A stretch of 64,000 nucleotides of DNA from Vibrio pelagius (GTDB lineage: Bacteria > Pseudomonadota > Gammaproteobacteria > Enterobacterales > Vibrionaceae), in contig NZ_AP025503.1 in NCBI RefSeq assembly GCF_024347575.1, positions 992,001 through 1,056,000 on the forward strand, read 5' to 3'. A model generated the notes under the pieces. It had not been told where the DNA came from. It ran no database searches and was given only the letters and a program-made list of their open reading frames with translations. Position 1 is the stretch's first letter; each line of letters opens with the position of its first letter. Below are positions 36,743 through 46,849 of this stretch, one piece after another. Made by a program: the position numbers and the translations under genes.

Positions 36743-37633
36743 CTAAGCAATATTCTCAAGCATGTCTTTTTCTCGACTCCACTGTTTAGGTGATTGACCA
36801 TACATTCGTTTAAACTCACGACTAAATTGAGAAGAACTCACATAACCTACCGACATCGCAGCCTCGTTAACGTTCATTCCTGCTGCTATCTTCATAGCGG
36901 CTTTGTTTAAGCGCATCGACTTCATAAATTGGATAGGGGACATACAAGTTGCTTGTTTGAATTTACGATGGAAAACTGCACGACTCATACAAACGATAGA
37001 AGCGAGTTCATCAATAGTAACGTTCTTACTAAGGTTAAGTGATAGGTACTCGATCGACTTCGCGATTTCGTTTCCAATTCCAAAAGCTCTTCTAGCAGAA
37101 ACACCAGCATCGCCTTTCAGCACTGCGTAGTAAAATTCGCGCAGACGGCCTTCACCCAAGATAGCGATATCGATACTACTTTCGTCAAGTTGAAGTAACC
37201 TAAGTAGCGCATCAGAAAAAGTATCATCCCAGTTAGCCAGTGACATGCCCGGTGGTTGCGAACTACCTTTTGGTCGTTTTATCGTACTGGCGGCACTCTC
37301 CATTTCAATCACCAGTTCAGTCATAACCTTGGTATCTAGAGAAATATAGACGCCTAGCAGAGGCTCTTCTGGAGAGGCTTCAGGTGTCCCCGCTTCGACG
37401 GGTAGAGAGACTGTACAGCACATATATTGACTGTTGTCATATATGTAATGATTGCCGTCGAGAATCGCTTCTTTCTTACCACTCAAAATGACAATCACCG
37501 TCGGTTCATATACCGCAGGTGCACAAGGTATCGAGTGTGTCACTCGGAACAAACTAACACCTTTGATGCCCGTTTCGACCATACCGTCTTCAGCTATACG
37601 GCTTTCTACTATTTGTTTAATCCTCTGTTTCAT
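36743..37633 (-). CDS. AraC-family transcriptional regulator
   Basis: 296-residue regulator. The N-terminal cupin-like effector domain (AraC_N type) is followed by two C-terminal helix-turn-helix motifs: NVTIDELASIVCMSRAVFHRKF and NVNEAAMSVGYVSSSQFSREFKRMYG. Its upstream region faces the divergent patatin gene, and it is oriented toward the FISUMP and SDR genes. These are the most likely targets, but no operator is obvious. Confidence 0.85.
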   Translation of the reverse strand: MKQRIKQIVESRIAEDGMVETGIKGVSLFRVTHSIPCAPAVYEPTVIVILSGKKEAILDGNHYIYDNSQYMCCTVSLPVEAGTPEASPEEPLLGVYISLDTKVMTELVIEMESAASTIKRPKGSSQPPGMSLANWDDTFSDALLRLLQLDESSIDIAILGEGRLREFYYAVLKGDAGVSARRAFGIGNEIAKSIEYLSLNLSKNVTIDELASIVCMSRAVFHRKFKQATCMSPIQFMKSMRLNKAAMKIAAGMNVNEAAMSVGYVSSSQFSREFKRMYGQSPKQWSREKDMLENIA

Positions 37634-37802
37634 TTTGTTCCTCAGTAGCCATAGTGATACAAATAGGCATGTCTTAAAGAGTATTTGACCTATTTAAGCA
37701 AACCATTTGAGAGATATAGTTAGCTATTATTGACGATACTCGCTCCGATAGCTGCTTGCAAATAGGAGTAACTAGCTCAACAAGATGACAGAGGTTCATA
37801 CA

Positions 37803-38702
37803 ATGACGATTCAACGATTTAGGCAAAAATTGATGCTAAAGAGCCTAATGCTTTCCGTCATAACAGCCAGTTTAGTAGCCTGCTCTTCTCCCAATGTTTA
37901 CGAAGACCTTAACGCAGTGACGACTCCCGTACTTGATAAACATGAGTTAGGCATTGCTTTTGGCGGTGGTGGTGTTCGGGGGTTTATGCATCTTGGGGTT
38001 CTTAAAGCGCTCGAAGAAGAGGGAATAAAACCTGAAGTGGTGAGCGGCACATCCGCAGGTTCAATAGCGGCGGTCCTCTATGCATCGGGTATGACCTTTG
38101 AGGAGATGGAAACGACAATTGAAGAGATTGGTATATTAGATCTGGCCGATTTCGTGGTGTCTTCAAGAGGGTTGGTTAATGGAAAAAAACTCTCTGAATG
38201 GATAAATAGCCATGTTTACTATGATGACTTAACTGATATGCCAATACCAGTCGCCGTTACTGCTACCAATCTCACAACGCAAGAAATCGTAATGATTCGA
38301 TCTGGAAATCCCGGTCATGCAGTGCAAACCTCTTCAACAATCCCTGGGGCATTTGTACCGGTAGAGAACCAAGGAGATATTCTCGTTGATGGTGGTGTTC
38401 TGAGCGTGATACCTGTTTATACAGCAAGAGAGTTAGGCGCACAAAAGATCATTGCAGTCGATATATATTGCCACAATCAACCGACTCCTGACGTATTGGC
38501 AAGCAAGATCACCCTTTCTACTTTTCGCATGCAGAGCTGTCGGTTATCTCAGCAAGAGCTAAATAGTGCAGACATCATCATTGCACCAAAGTTTGAGCCA
38601 ATCAGTAGCGGTGCATTTGATGAAAAAGAGCGAGCGATTGAAGCGGGATACCTTGCGGCAAAAGAGGTGATGCCTGATATCAAAACAATGCTCATCCACT
38701 AG
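37803..38702 (+). CDS. Patatin-like phospholipase lipoprotein
   Basis: Serine lipase of the patatin/RssA family, about 299 residues. ATG 37803 has AGAGG nine bases upstream and gives a clean signal peptide with lipobox LVAC; an ATG at 37785 adds six residues. The oxyanion loop FGGGGVRGFMHLG, the nucleophile elbow VSGTSAGS (Ser near residue 89), and catalytic DGGV are all present, so the enzyme should be active. It is divergent from the AraC gene. The destination is probably the envelope. Confidence 0.85.
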   Translation: MTIQRFRQKLMLKSLMLSVITASLVACSSPNVYEDLNAVTTPVLDKHELGIAFGGGGVRGFMHLGVLKALEEEGIKPEVVSGTSAGSIAAVLYASGMTFEEMETTIEEIGILDLADFVVSSRGLVNGKKLSEWINSHVYYDDLTDMPIPVAVTATNLTTQEIVMIRSGNPGHAVQTSSTIPGAFVPVENQGDILVDGGVLSVIPVYTARELGAQKIIAVDIYCHNQPTPDVLASKITLSTFRMQSCRLSQQELNSADIIIAPKFEPISSGAFDEKERAIEAGYLAAKEVMPDIKTMLIH

Positions 38703-38827
38703 CTTTCTGGCACGTATTGGGGCAGAAACTTGTCAGTGGTTTTGCCAATTTAGCATTTACCGAATTGTCTTCGGTATCGCTAAACTTTTAACCCAGTAGA
38801 GAAGACTACACGTTATCTGCAGAACTA

Positions 38828-39673
38828 TTACAGGTCTTTTATTTTATTCTTAGCTAAGTTCTCTTGTTGCTTAAGGAACATGAAGAAGTTTGCCTCACTA
38901 ATAAATGGATTCTCATTTGCACCTAGCTTCTCCCTATTCTCAAATAGGTAATTTTTATGTGGATGGTTCGAAAGGTTAACGCTCACAACAGGCGATTGGA
39001 GTGAAATCTTTCTAATTTTTTCCATACTACTCAAGAACTGGTCAATCATTTTTGGGTCGTTGCCACTTACGCTATGGCCACCAACGATAAAAGCACGATG
39101 TTCATTATCTTTATCCTTTACCGTAAAATCTAGGGAAAAATCACCTTCGGTGTGACCCGGTGTGAGATAGAACTTAAACTCATGATCACCAATAATCATA
39201 GAGGTATCGCCTTTTATCCTTATGTCCAAGGTTGGAGGAAGGAATTTATTCTCACCCTTGCTTTTGTTGGATTGTTGTATCGATAGTTCATGAGCGCTTT
39301 TAGTCATAACAACTTTAGAACCATACGTCTCTTGAAGTAACTGAGCGCCCCCAACATGGTCAGAGTGGCCATGAGTGACCAATAGGTGAGTCACTGGTTC
39401 TTTATCTAACCCTAGTTTCTCAAGGTTGATAGGAATCCATTTCGAATAAGGGAAATCGAGAGTATCAATTATCACGAGTCCATCATCTGTGACAACTGCA
39501 TATGATGAAACCCATTTGTCCCCAACATAGTAAACATTATCAAACATCTGAAACGGTTCTACATAACCGTTCTTATCATTCATCGTTGGAACATCTTTGC
39601 CTGAAGAAGCAAAGACCGATGCACTGAAAAGAGCACCTAGTATAACTTTTTTCACGAAATCACCTGAAAACAC
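38828..39673 (-). CDS. Metallo-beta-lactamase-fold protein, subclass B3-like
   Basis: 281-residue exported protein (signal sequence VILGALFSASVFASSG). The zinc site is visible: LLVTHGHSDHVGG (HxHxDH), a His in YLTPGHTEGDFS, and a late His in LSNHPHKNY followed by a NPFI tail. The Ser in GGHSVSG at the usual Cys position, the NHP-to-NPFI ending, and the overall length all resemble subclass B3 enzymes. Whether it hydrolyses beta-lactams is untested; many relatives do not. It lies next to a TGGGGCAGAA motif. Confidence 0.78.
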   Translation of the reverse strand: MFSGDFVKKVILGALFSASVFASSGKDVPTMNDKNGYVEPFQMFDNVYYVGDKWVSSYAVVTDDGLVIIDTLDFPYSKWIPINLEKLGLDKEPVTHLLVTHGHSDHVGGAQLLQETYGSKVVMTKSAHELSIQQSNKSKGENKFLPPTLDIRIKGDTSMIIGDHEFKFYLTPGHTEGDFSLDFTVKDKDNEHRAFIVGGHSVSGNDPKMIDQFLSSMEKIRKISLQSPVVSVNLSNHPHKNYLFENREKLGANENPFISEANFFMFLKQQENLAKNKIKDL

Positions 39674-40103
39674 TTACTGCTTAGTTTGGATTCTGACTTA
39701 CCAAGACACTCATTGAGCGCTGAGTTAGTCCAAAAGGGAGTTACGACCTTAAGAGCAAGTTGTTGCATAATCAAGGAAAAAGATACTCTGTTTACTTTAT
39801 GACCTATTGATAGAACTACATCAGTTGGATAGCGAAACCAATCTTTTTAGAAATGAGAGTTTTTGAATTGACTATGTTGACTGAATTAATCTAATGAAAT
39901 TTTGGGGATATCTAAACAAACTTTGGGGCACTTCTGTGTTACGAAATGCCAACTGTAAGGGTTCTGGACATTTTCTTTTTAGATAATGCGTATGGGACTG
40001 TGATGGAAAGAAGCGTGTGCTCGTGATTACGCTATACTACTTAAATCAGATTAGACAATTGCTTTGTATCTTATAAATAATCGTTTGTCCTAGCAGCAGT
40101 AGC
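39674..40103. other. Cargo intergenic region without a supported gene
   Basis: 430 bp of AT-rich sequence. A CTTTGGGGCACTTCTG stretch near 39921 resembles the border motif weakly. Nothing else is recognised. Confidence 0.4.
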
Positions 40104-40565
40104 TTAGTTAAATGAAGATATTTTTACATTCGATATGTTAATTTTGTGGTTACTCTCAAATTCTTTTGAGTTCTTGAACGATTCACGTAATGCCGAAATT
40201 AGCTCTCTGTGTGATACTGACGCAGTATCTAAAGGACGAGGTTCAATGAACGATTTTATATAGCTATCGGTAAAACATTTAACTTCAGATGAAAAGGGGC
40301 TAACTGGCAAGTCAAAAACATAAGTTGAGCTTCCTGTAAGGAGATTTTGAGGGCGACCAGTTTTATGTAATTCAAGGCTGAAAGTTACTTCTCGTATAGC
40401 CGAAATCGTATTATTTTGAACCGTTACAAGTATAGGGGAATACAGTGGGCATTTATTATCATTACTATCTCGTTTAACAGTGGCTGTGACTGACACACCA
40501 TAAAAAGAACTAGTACAAAGTAGTATCAAGGCTATAAAGATGCATAACTGAAACTTTCTTTTCAT
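40104..40565 (-). CDS. Small exported or anchored protein, unknown
   Basis: 153 residues with an N-terminal hydrophobic segment (KFQLCIFIALILLCTSSFYG) suggestive of a signal peptide or anchor. The remainder reads like a beta-rich domain with two Cys (DNKCPLYSPILVTVQNNT and VKCFTDSY). It has a ribosome site (AAGGA) and an AT-rich composition like its surroundings. I do not recognise a family. Confidence 0.6.
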   Translation of the reverse strand: MKRKFQLCIFIALILLCTSSFYGVSVTATVKRDSNDNKCPLYSPILVTVQNNTISAIREVTFSLELHKTGRPQNLLTGSSTYVFDLPVSPFSSEVKCFTDSYIKSFIEPRPLDTASVSHRELISALRESFKNSKEFESNHKINISNVKISSFN

Positions 40566-40636
40566 AATGCCTACTATTTTAAGGAAGGAGGTATACTAAC
40601 AGTGAAATATTCCTAATGCTGTTATGGATATATTGC

Positions 40637-40783
40637 TCAGTCCGATGTCGACTTCATCTTTTGTTTACGCTCTTTCTTAGAGTCTTCCTCTCTCATACGT
40701 AAGTATTTAATCGTCAGGTATCCACCAAGACTTATCGATAGGATTAGGAATGCTCCTAGTACTGTTGCAACGTTTGAACCCAT
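40637..40783 (-). CDS. Single-pass membrane small protein (48 aa)
   Basis: MGSNVATVLGAFLILSISLG, then GYLTIKYLRMREEDSKKERK and a short tail. One transmembrane helix is followed by a strongly charged cytoplasmic tail. AAGGGGAC lies just upstream of the start in the gene's direction. Composition and ribosome site support a real small gene; function unknown. Confidence 0.6.
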   Translation of the reverse strand: MGSNVATVLGAFLILSISLGGYLTIKYLRMREEDSKKERKQKMKSTSD

Positions 40784-41160
40784 CTAGTTAGTCCCCTTGT
40801 TCTTCAATTATTACAATAATGAAACCTACTTTAATAGTATAGTTGCATATTGGGTTGAGAGGGTGCTTGTTTTTGACATGAATTCTATGACACATCATAA
40901 CAAGTTACTACTATCAGCCATACTTGAGAGGTGAATCCGAATTGAGGAATGTTCAAGAATAAATTGTGAATGCATAGAAAATATAATACGAGCTGAATCA
41001 AAAATACGCCAACTCATTTTGGGTCAAAATGTTGTAGCTTACCTTCCCCCGCCTGCTAGATACTGCCAAAAAACGATCAATCTTTATTGTAAATGATCAG
41101 ACTTTATTGGAATCGACAAACTAGTTGTCTTCCGACAGCCTCCCTTTTAGTATCTGGTGG
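40784..41160. other. Intergenic region without a supported gene
   Basis: About 375 bp, AT-rich, no coding frame or clear structure beyond possible promoters for the small membrane gene. Confidence 0.4.
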
Positions 41161-42408
41161 TTATACAGGCCAATCCCAGTTTAAGTATTGTTCTAATTGG
41201 TCACCTAATTCTTCTGATGCATTTGTATCAACATGATACTGATGATACCCATAGCTCTTTCCTGAAGGCACTCCATTGAATGTATTCTCGGTGTATGGAT
41301 TAAAGTTGCCCATGTCACCAATAGAGCGATAGTCAGTATTAATGGTCTTTAGCCATGTCACTAAGATTGTTTTAGCGCCTGTTCTTTCTATGTACTTGCG
41401 ACCTGCATCTAGTGACCATCCAGCAGTACAAATGTCATCCACCAGCAGGACAGTTTTACCCTTCTTGAGAGGTAGGTTCTTGTATACGGTATTGTAGTTC
41501 TTAGTTGGTAATCTATTCAGTTTGATAGTGTTTATTTGGTTGTGATGGTCAATAGGGATTTTGTTGATACGAGCTGTTTGTGATTTGGTGGCGGTTGTGT
41601 GACGCTCCACTAGGTTATGAAGGTAACCTTTATTGAAGCACTTACCGAAAGTCATTAAGTCATCACACATCTTGTCGTTATCAACACCTTCACCATGACC
41701 GGGATAGGCGGATACAAAGTCGATACGTTTATGGATACCTGTAAAGTACATGCTGGTAACTAGAGCACCTAACCAGAAGTCGACATCACCTTGACCGAAC
41801 TTAGCAGCAGCACGTGCATTGTGTGAGTACTTTGCAAAGGTTGGTTTGTATTGGCTTGTGCTAAATGGAGCTAGGGCGTAATACTCAAAATCACCATCTA
41901 CGATTTCGTGACTCCAGAAGTGTTCACGCAAGCAAAGAGTATCAATGAATCGAGCTACCTCTTTTGGTTCACTAAATTCAAAGCCGTAATCGGTATTATC
42001 TGAGTACCAAGTAGCACGAAGGAATAGGATTCCACCATTCACGGCAGTAATCATGTCATCCTTGTCACTACCTATGTACACGACCTCATTAGATTCCCAG
42101 CCCATTTCATTAAGGACGTATTCCGTAGCAGCTTTACGAGGCTTTGGGGGCACTTTAGGGTCACGTAGGCGAGTGAATACAGCAAGGTCGTCAAAGCGTT
42201 CTTCTAGCACTTCATAGAGGTCTCGACGAACGCCTCCTTGAGCGTGCCAACGTTGCTGATTGGCAAGAAGTACAGGTTTAATCCCTCGCTTCTTGAAGTA
42301 AGCCATTAGCTTCTCAACTTCCTCGAAGACATCTTGTTTAACATCACCCATGTTCACCAACGTATCTTCAACGCTTAGTATCACGCCTTTTAATTGCTTT
42401 GCTGCCAT
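41161..42408 (-). CDS. HAD-like/phosphoribosyltransferase fusion
   Basis: 415-residue two-domain protein. The N-terminal about 170 residues look like a HAD hydrolase-type domain (LKGVILSVEDTLVNMG, PVLLANQQRW, and YIGSDKDDMITAVNGGILFL with the late Asp pair), although the canonical DxD nucleophile is altered to VEDT. The C-terminal domain is a type I phosphoribosyltransferase with the PRPP loop KTVLLVDDICTAGWSLDAG. It follows a DprA-like gene by 10 bp. The pairing suggests nucleotide signalling or modification in a defence-type module. Confidence 0.75.
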   Translation of the reverse strand: MAAKQLKGVILSVEDTLVNMGDVKQDVFEEVEKLMAYFKKRGIKPVLLANQQRWHAQGGVRRDLYEVLEERFDDLAVFTRLRDPKVPPKPRKAATEYVLNEMGWESNEVVYIGSDKDDMITAVNGGILFLRATWYSDNTDYGFEFSEPKEVARFIDTLCLREHFWSHEIVDGDFEYYALAPFSTSQYKPTFAKYSHNARAAAKFGQGDVDFWLGALVTSMYFTGIHKRIDFVSAYPGHGEGVDNDKMCDDLMTFGKCFNKGYLHNLVERHTTATKSQTARINKIPIDHHNQINTIKLNRLPTKNYNTVYKNLPLKKGKTVLLVDDICTAGWSLDAGRKYIERTGAKTILVTWLKTINTDYRSIGDMGNFNPYTENTFNGVPSGKSYGYHQYHVDTNASEELGDQLEQYLNWDWPV

Positions 42409-42418
42409 TCTGACATCC

Positions 42419-43435
42419 TTATAAACCTAGGGAAAACTGTCGTTCACCATCATTCGAATCTGAATCTGGTGATTGATTTGGTTGTTCTGATTCTTGTATT
42501 TGTTGATTCTTCAAGAAGCTAATTAGTTCTTCTGTTTGTGCTGGTACGTTAAACACAGCACCATGCTTGTATGATGTGATAGCTTTTAACTCATCACTCT
42601 CAGGGTTTGCATTAGGTAGGTAGGGCATTACCAATGAACGATTAAAATCTTTGCTGAAGTTCACTGTGTGGGCTGTACCACTTTTAATCTTCCACTCTAC
42701 AGGTACTACACACGTAGCTAACCCTGCTTGAATTCGGTTTCTCTGAACAAAGTTGTGACCACTGTAGCTTTGACCTATTAGGTATTCAGTCACGATTGTT
42801 CCACCAGCAGCTAGGATTTGTTCACGGACAATCTCAGAGCCTTTCGGGTAGTTGCTATCAATGCCTGTACCTAGGACTGCTACTGTAGGGACGTTAAATC
42901 GTAGTGATTCAATGTGTGCTTTCTGGTCAATACCATCAGCAAGACCACTAACAGAGACAAGTTGGTTGTTAGCCATTGCTGCAACGATGAACTTAGTTAG
43001 CCAGTAACCGTCTTCTGACGCTTTACGACTGCCAACAATAGCTACAGATTTGGAGTGTAGGTTGGCTAAAGCACCTTGAACAAATAGCCACATTGGAGGC
43101 TCATTGATGCTTCTTAGTTGTTTGGGGAAAGCATCTTGACCATAGAACACTACCTTGATGTCCTTGCTGGCGTTACTACGGGCTATAGAAGTGCCTTTAG
43201 ACCATAGCTCCTTCTTAAACTCATCCCAACTTGATTCTGATTCAAGTACAGATGTAGGGAGTTTGATTCGAAGGGTTTTACCAAAATGCTTAGGGTCTTC
43301 AGATTTGATTAGCTCCCTAAAAGTAATCTTTTGAGCAGCAATCTTGTAAAGGGTTCTGAAGCCTACACCGTGAAGCGACTGAAGCGCATAAAACGCTACA
43401 GTTTCGGCTCTCCAGTATTCGTGTTCTTCTGTCAT
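42419..43435 (-). CDS. DprA/Smf-like Rossmann protein
   Basis: 338 residues. The DprA/LOG-type Rossmann core is present: VAIVGSRKASEDGYWLT (residues about 134-150), VSGLADGIDQKAHIESLR, VAVLGTGIDSNYPKGSE, and LVMPYLP-like late strand. The N-terminus holds a short helical domain. The chromosomal DprA loads RecA on incoming DNA, but this copy is in cargo and paired with a PRTase, so a different role is likely. I read the pair as a predicted anti-phage or anti-plasmid module. Confidence 0.75.
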   Translation of the reverse strand: MTEEHEYWRAETVAFYALQSLHGVGFRTLYKIAAQKITFRELIKSEDPKHFGKTLRIKLPTSVLESESSWDEFKKELWSKGTSIARSNASKDIKVVFYGQDAFPKQLRSINEPPMWLFVQGALANLHSKSVAIVGSRKASEDGYWLTKFIVAAMANNQLVSVSGLADGIDQKAHIESLRFNVPTVAVLGTGIDSNYPKGSEIVREQILAAGGTIVTEYLIGQSYSGHNFVQRNRIQAGLATCVVPVEWKIKSGTAHTVNFSKDFNRSLVMPYLPNANPESDELKAITSYKHGAVFNVPAQTEELISFLKNQQIQESEQPNQSPDSDSNDGERQFSLGL

Positions 43436-43708
43436 GGCAAACGTGTTCTAAAGTTAATCTTCTTTGGTGATTCAGTATACCATAACCATAAAAACTGTAA
43501 TTATCTTAGGGGGATAGTTGTGATTAAAAGAGAGAAAAAGCAACCTCAAAAAGAGAAAAGTATCAGTTAAGAGTGGTGCTCAGTTTGAAAGATAAAAGGT
43601 GAAAGAGGTCTTTTACTTGATAAAGCAATGTTAGTGCTTATGTGTACGAGTTTTGATGTTTAGTATGCTATTGTGTGCTTACTTATTGATTTGAATTAGG
43701 AAAGTAGT

Positions 43709-44368
43709 GTGCATAAGGAAGTAGGTAAAGCGATTAGTAATACGGTAGTTGAACGTCTAAAAACCCCTCTAATAGCAACGTTTGTCTTCTCTTGGATAGT
43801 TGTGAATAACTCTGTTGTACTTCAATTCACCTTTGAAACCTTACCTAACAAGGTAGATTTAGCAAAGAACCTAAAAATAGATTGGTGGTTTGGTCTAGTT
43901 CTACCTGCTCTGGTATCTCTTGGTTACATAACTCTTATCCCTGCTTTACAGCTTAGTTTAGATTGGTTAGTCCTCAAGACTCTTGGTGAATCTCGTAAGA
44001 ATCATGACATCAAAGTTGCTAGGAATGCTGCTTTATCTACTCAAGAGTATCAGAGCAAGTTGCTTGATAAACAGATGGATGGTTGGGAGCAGGAGAAAGA
44101 AGATTTGCTTAATCAGATTGATGAACTAGAGAAACAAATGGGTGAACTAATCGAACAATTGCAAACTAGGGAAAATAGCAGGAATGCTCTAGCGTTGGAC
44201 AATGATGATCTTTTGCAGGCCATTAATGAAGCATTAGTTTCTCTTGAGCAACCTAAGATGAACTCTGGCTCGGACTATGAAGATAAGAGAACACGTGAAG
44301 AAGTCTGTGATGACGTCATCGAGATACTTGAACGAGTTGTAGAAAGAGATAATGACATTCCTTTCTAG
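43709..44368 (+). CDS. Two-helix membrane protein with coiled-coil tail
   Basis: 219 residues. Two hydrophobic segments (LIATFVFSWIVVNNSVVLQF, and LVLPALVSLGYITLIPALQL) are followed by a long heptad-rich coiled coil (WEQEKEDLLNQIDELEKQMG and on) and an acidic end. GTG start with AGGAAAG upstream. I do not recognise a family. It is divergent from the DprA-like gene across 270 bp and may belong to that module as a membrane sensor or effector. Confidence 0.6.
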   Translation: MHKEVGKAISNTVVERLKTPLIATFVFSWIVVNNSVVLQFTFETLPNKVDLAKNLKIDWWFGLVLPALVSLGYITLIPALQLSLDWLVLKTLGESRKNHDIKVARNAALSTQEYQSKLLDKQMDGWEQEKEDLLNQIDELEKQMGELIEQLQTRENSRNALALDNDDLLQAINEALVSLEQPKMNSGSDYEDKRTREEVCDDVIEILERVVERDNDIPF

Positions 44369-44709
44369 GTTTAATTACTTTCCCAATTAGGGTCTAGTTT
44401 GTTCGCCTCTGCTATCCAGTCGATTTCTTCGTAAGTTGATACCTTCTTGACATTTGACCCATCCTTGTCAGGAGGAATTCAGCCATCATTACGTAGTTTT
44501 TATAGAAAACCAGAGATTCGGTGATTAAAAATCGGTGCCAGCACAGTCAACGGCCTCGACCGCTGTGTCTTTCATTAATATTTGATATTTGGGCATGAAG
44601 GCTCCCCTGTAAGTTTGATGGCAATCTATGAAAACGGTCACGCTCGATGAAACTGATTTTTTCAAAGGTGTATGTGATGTGAATCGACATTACTTTTGTA
44701 TACACCTGA
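44369..44709. other. Cargo intergenic region with possible gene fragments
   Basis: A minus-strand frame ending at 44371 reads STYEEIDWIAEANKLDPNWE, looking like a true C-terminus, but it lacks a start. A possible 39-codon frame begins at ATG 44628. None is convincing as an intact gene. Confidence 0.35.
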
Positions 44710-44856
44710 CTAGTATTACAAAAAATAAGTCAAACAGCCTTTTGTGAAGTTAGCGCTGCAATCCGATCAAACTCACAAAGGGGCAAAGACGTGCTTGCAG
44801 AGATCGGCGTCAGCGCGTCTTTGGACATTTCTGAGTTAGCACTTTTGCTAAATTAG
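44710..44856 (+). pseudogene. C-terminal gene fragment
   Basis: 49 codons reading AAIRSNSQRGKDVLAEIGVS with ASLDISELALLLN at the end. There is a stop just upstream in frame and no start with a ribosome site. It looks like a 3' remnant; family not recognised. Confidence 0.3.
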
Positions 44857-44929
44857 GGAAAGACGAATTAACTGAAGTATGGCAAACGTTAGTTTAACTT
44901 GTCCCCAGAACCATTATTAGCGATCACGG

Positions 44930-45889
44930 CTAGTTATCCAGCGGCCATTCATGTGTTTCTATCAACCCTTTTGCAAGCAATTCATGACGAAGTTGATGAA
45001 TCTTGGCTTTGAGTTCATCACGTATCAATCGAATCGCTGGAGAGATTAGCTGACGACTTGGCAAGACGAGCCACATTTCGGTCAGTGGTATCTCACAATC
45101 GGCCAATATCCTTTCTAATCGGCCCGCGAGTAGGTCCTTTCCAACATCAATAACTGATTTCTTCGCTATCCCTGCTCCATCAATGCACCACCTACGCACG
45201 ATATCACCATCATTCACCGCTCTATCGCTGTTCATTTTGATTCTGTATTTTTGATCATCGTGATAAAGCTCCCAACCGTCGTGTAAGACCTCATAGAGCT
45301 TGTAGAGTAGGGCATTGTGTTGATACAAATCGCCAGGAACCATAGGTCGACCATGATTTTCAATATAATCAGGAGAAGCACATAAAACGTGCGGGATATT
45401 GCAGATCTTAAATCCATACAAGTTGGATTCCTGCGCCGCCCCTTTGGTCATTGCTCGCAACGCTACATCAACTCCATCTCGGTAAAAATCGATTCGGCTA
45501 TCACTTACGTGAAGCCTCAGAGATACGTATGGATGTTTATCCATCACACCATTTAGCAAAACGCGCATCAGGTTGCGCCCCATCTCAGAAGACACCGCGA
45601 TACGAACTTCCCCACTGATGGATTGCTGCTCTTCCTTGACCAACACCTGTCCTTGTTGCAATAAATCCAATGCTTGTTGGCACAAAGGCAAGTAGCGTTC
45701 ACCTTCTGGAGTTATGCGCATCTTTCGGGTCGTTCGAACAAATAATTCGGCGCCTAATACTTGCTCTATTCGTTTTAATGACACGCTTGCCGCAGACGAG
45801 CTAATATCCAGTTGATTCGCCGCTGCTGTAATAGATTGAAGCTCGGCAACTTTCAGCAATACCTGTAAATCAGAAATTTTCATAACCAT
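44930..45889 (-). CDS. LysR-family transcriptional regulator
   Basis: 319 residues. N-terminal winged helix-turn-helix (LQVLLKVAELQSITAAANQL, then SSSAASVSLKRIEQVLGAELF) and C-terminal periplasmic-binding-like effector domain. The most N-terminal Met and an internal one two codons later are both possible starts. It is divergent from the DUF4437/cupin gene 140 bp away, which it probably controls. Confidence 0.87.
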   Translation of the reverse strand: MVMKISDLQVLLKVAELQSITAAANQLDISSSAASVSLKRIEQVLGAELFVRTTRKMRITPEGERYLPLCQQALDLLQQGQVLVKEEQQSISGEVRIAVSSEMGRNLMRVLLNGVMDKHPYVSLRLHVSDSRIDFYRDGVDVALRAMTKGAAQESNLYGFKICNIPHVLCASPDYIENHGRPMVPGDLYQHNALLYKLYEVLHDGWELYHDDQKYRIKMNSDRAVNDGDIVRRWCIDGAGIAKKSVIDVGKDLLAGRLERILADCEIPLTEMWLVLPSRQLISPAIRLIRDELKAKIHQLRHELLAKGLIETHEWPLDN

Positions 45890-46027
45890 CCTTCTTCATC
45901 ACCCACTCGCAATGGTTCAATCTTTATTATCCACGATTTAAGGAAAGTTTATTAAAGATTAGTACGTTTATCGAATGAATAACTTTGAATATTATTCATC
46001 TCAAGCAAACACAGCAGAGACATTTCT

Positions 46028-46849
46028 ATGAAATCACTAATTAAAGCATCGACATTAGCACTTGCGACAGCTCTACTTACTACTCCTTCTTTTGCCGATG
46101 AAGGTGCTTCAAAAGTTGTCGCTGCAAACGACATTGAGTGGGGTTATCTGAACCCGCTGCGCGGCGTACTTAGCCCAGGAGCAGCCGACCTTTGGGGTGA
46201 CCGTACAACCGATACCGCAACAGGTATGTTAGTACGCTTTAAGAAAGGCTTTGAATCACCACCGCACATTCATAACATCACGTATCGCGGTATCGTGATT
46301 GAAGGTCAGATGCATAACGACGACCCAACATCAGAAAAAATGTGGATGCCACCCGGTTCATTCTGGACGCAGCCAGCAGGTGAAGACCACACAACGGCAG
46401 CGAACGGCGAAACTAACCTAATCTATCTTGAGATTGATGCGGGGCCATATCTAGTTAAACCGTCTGCGGAAAAATTCGATAATGGCGAACGCCCTCTGAA
46501 CCTGCATAAAGACAACATTGTGTGGCTAAACAGCAGCGATCTTCACGACATCAGTGCAGAAGGTGTTCAATCCACATACGTTTGGGGTAGTACCTCTGAT
46601 ATGGGTGGCTCAATGATTAAACTGCCTGCCGGTTTTGAAGGCAAAATCACTACAGACTCAAGTGAGTTCCGCGCCGTTGTTATTGCAGGCTCGATTGAGT
46701 ACAACTCAAAAGAACAAAGCAGCAATCTTACTTTAAACCCGGGAAGCTACGTGGAATCTGAGGGCAAGTTCTCTCATAACATCACCAACACGGGGGACTC
46801 TGAGGCAACAATCTACATCCGTACTAACAGCAAGTACCAAGTGAAATAA
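46028..46849 (+). CDS. Exported cupin-domain protein (DUF4437)
   Basis: 273 residues with a signal peptide ending at SFADEGA. Two cupin halves follow: [20 protein letters not shown] and the histidine motif [17 protein letters not shown] in the first, and [20 protein letters not shown] in the second. Function unknown; members are often annotated as cupins of the DUF4437 family. The two proteins downstream of the divergent LysR gene are in the same orientation and both exported. Confidence 0.78.
   Translation: MKSLIKASTLALATALLTTPSFADEGASKVVAANDIEWGYLNPLRGVLSPGAADLWGDRTTDTATGMLVRFKKGFESPPHIHNITYRGIVIEGQMHNDDPTSEKMWMPPGSFWTQPAGEDHTTAANGETNLIYLEIDAGPYLVKPSAEKFDNGERPLNLHKDNIVWLNSSDLHDISAEGVQSTYVWGSTSDMGGSMIKLPAGFEGKITTDSSEFRAVVIAGSIEYNSKEQSSNLTLNPGSYVESEGKFSHNITNTGDSEATIYIRTNSKYQVK

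Noticed and set aside
36155..36789. Three plus-strand frames over the FISUMP gene
   Set aside because: Overlap a well-supported gene with signal peptide and domain ending, and show no family features.
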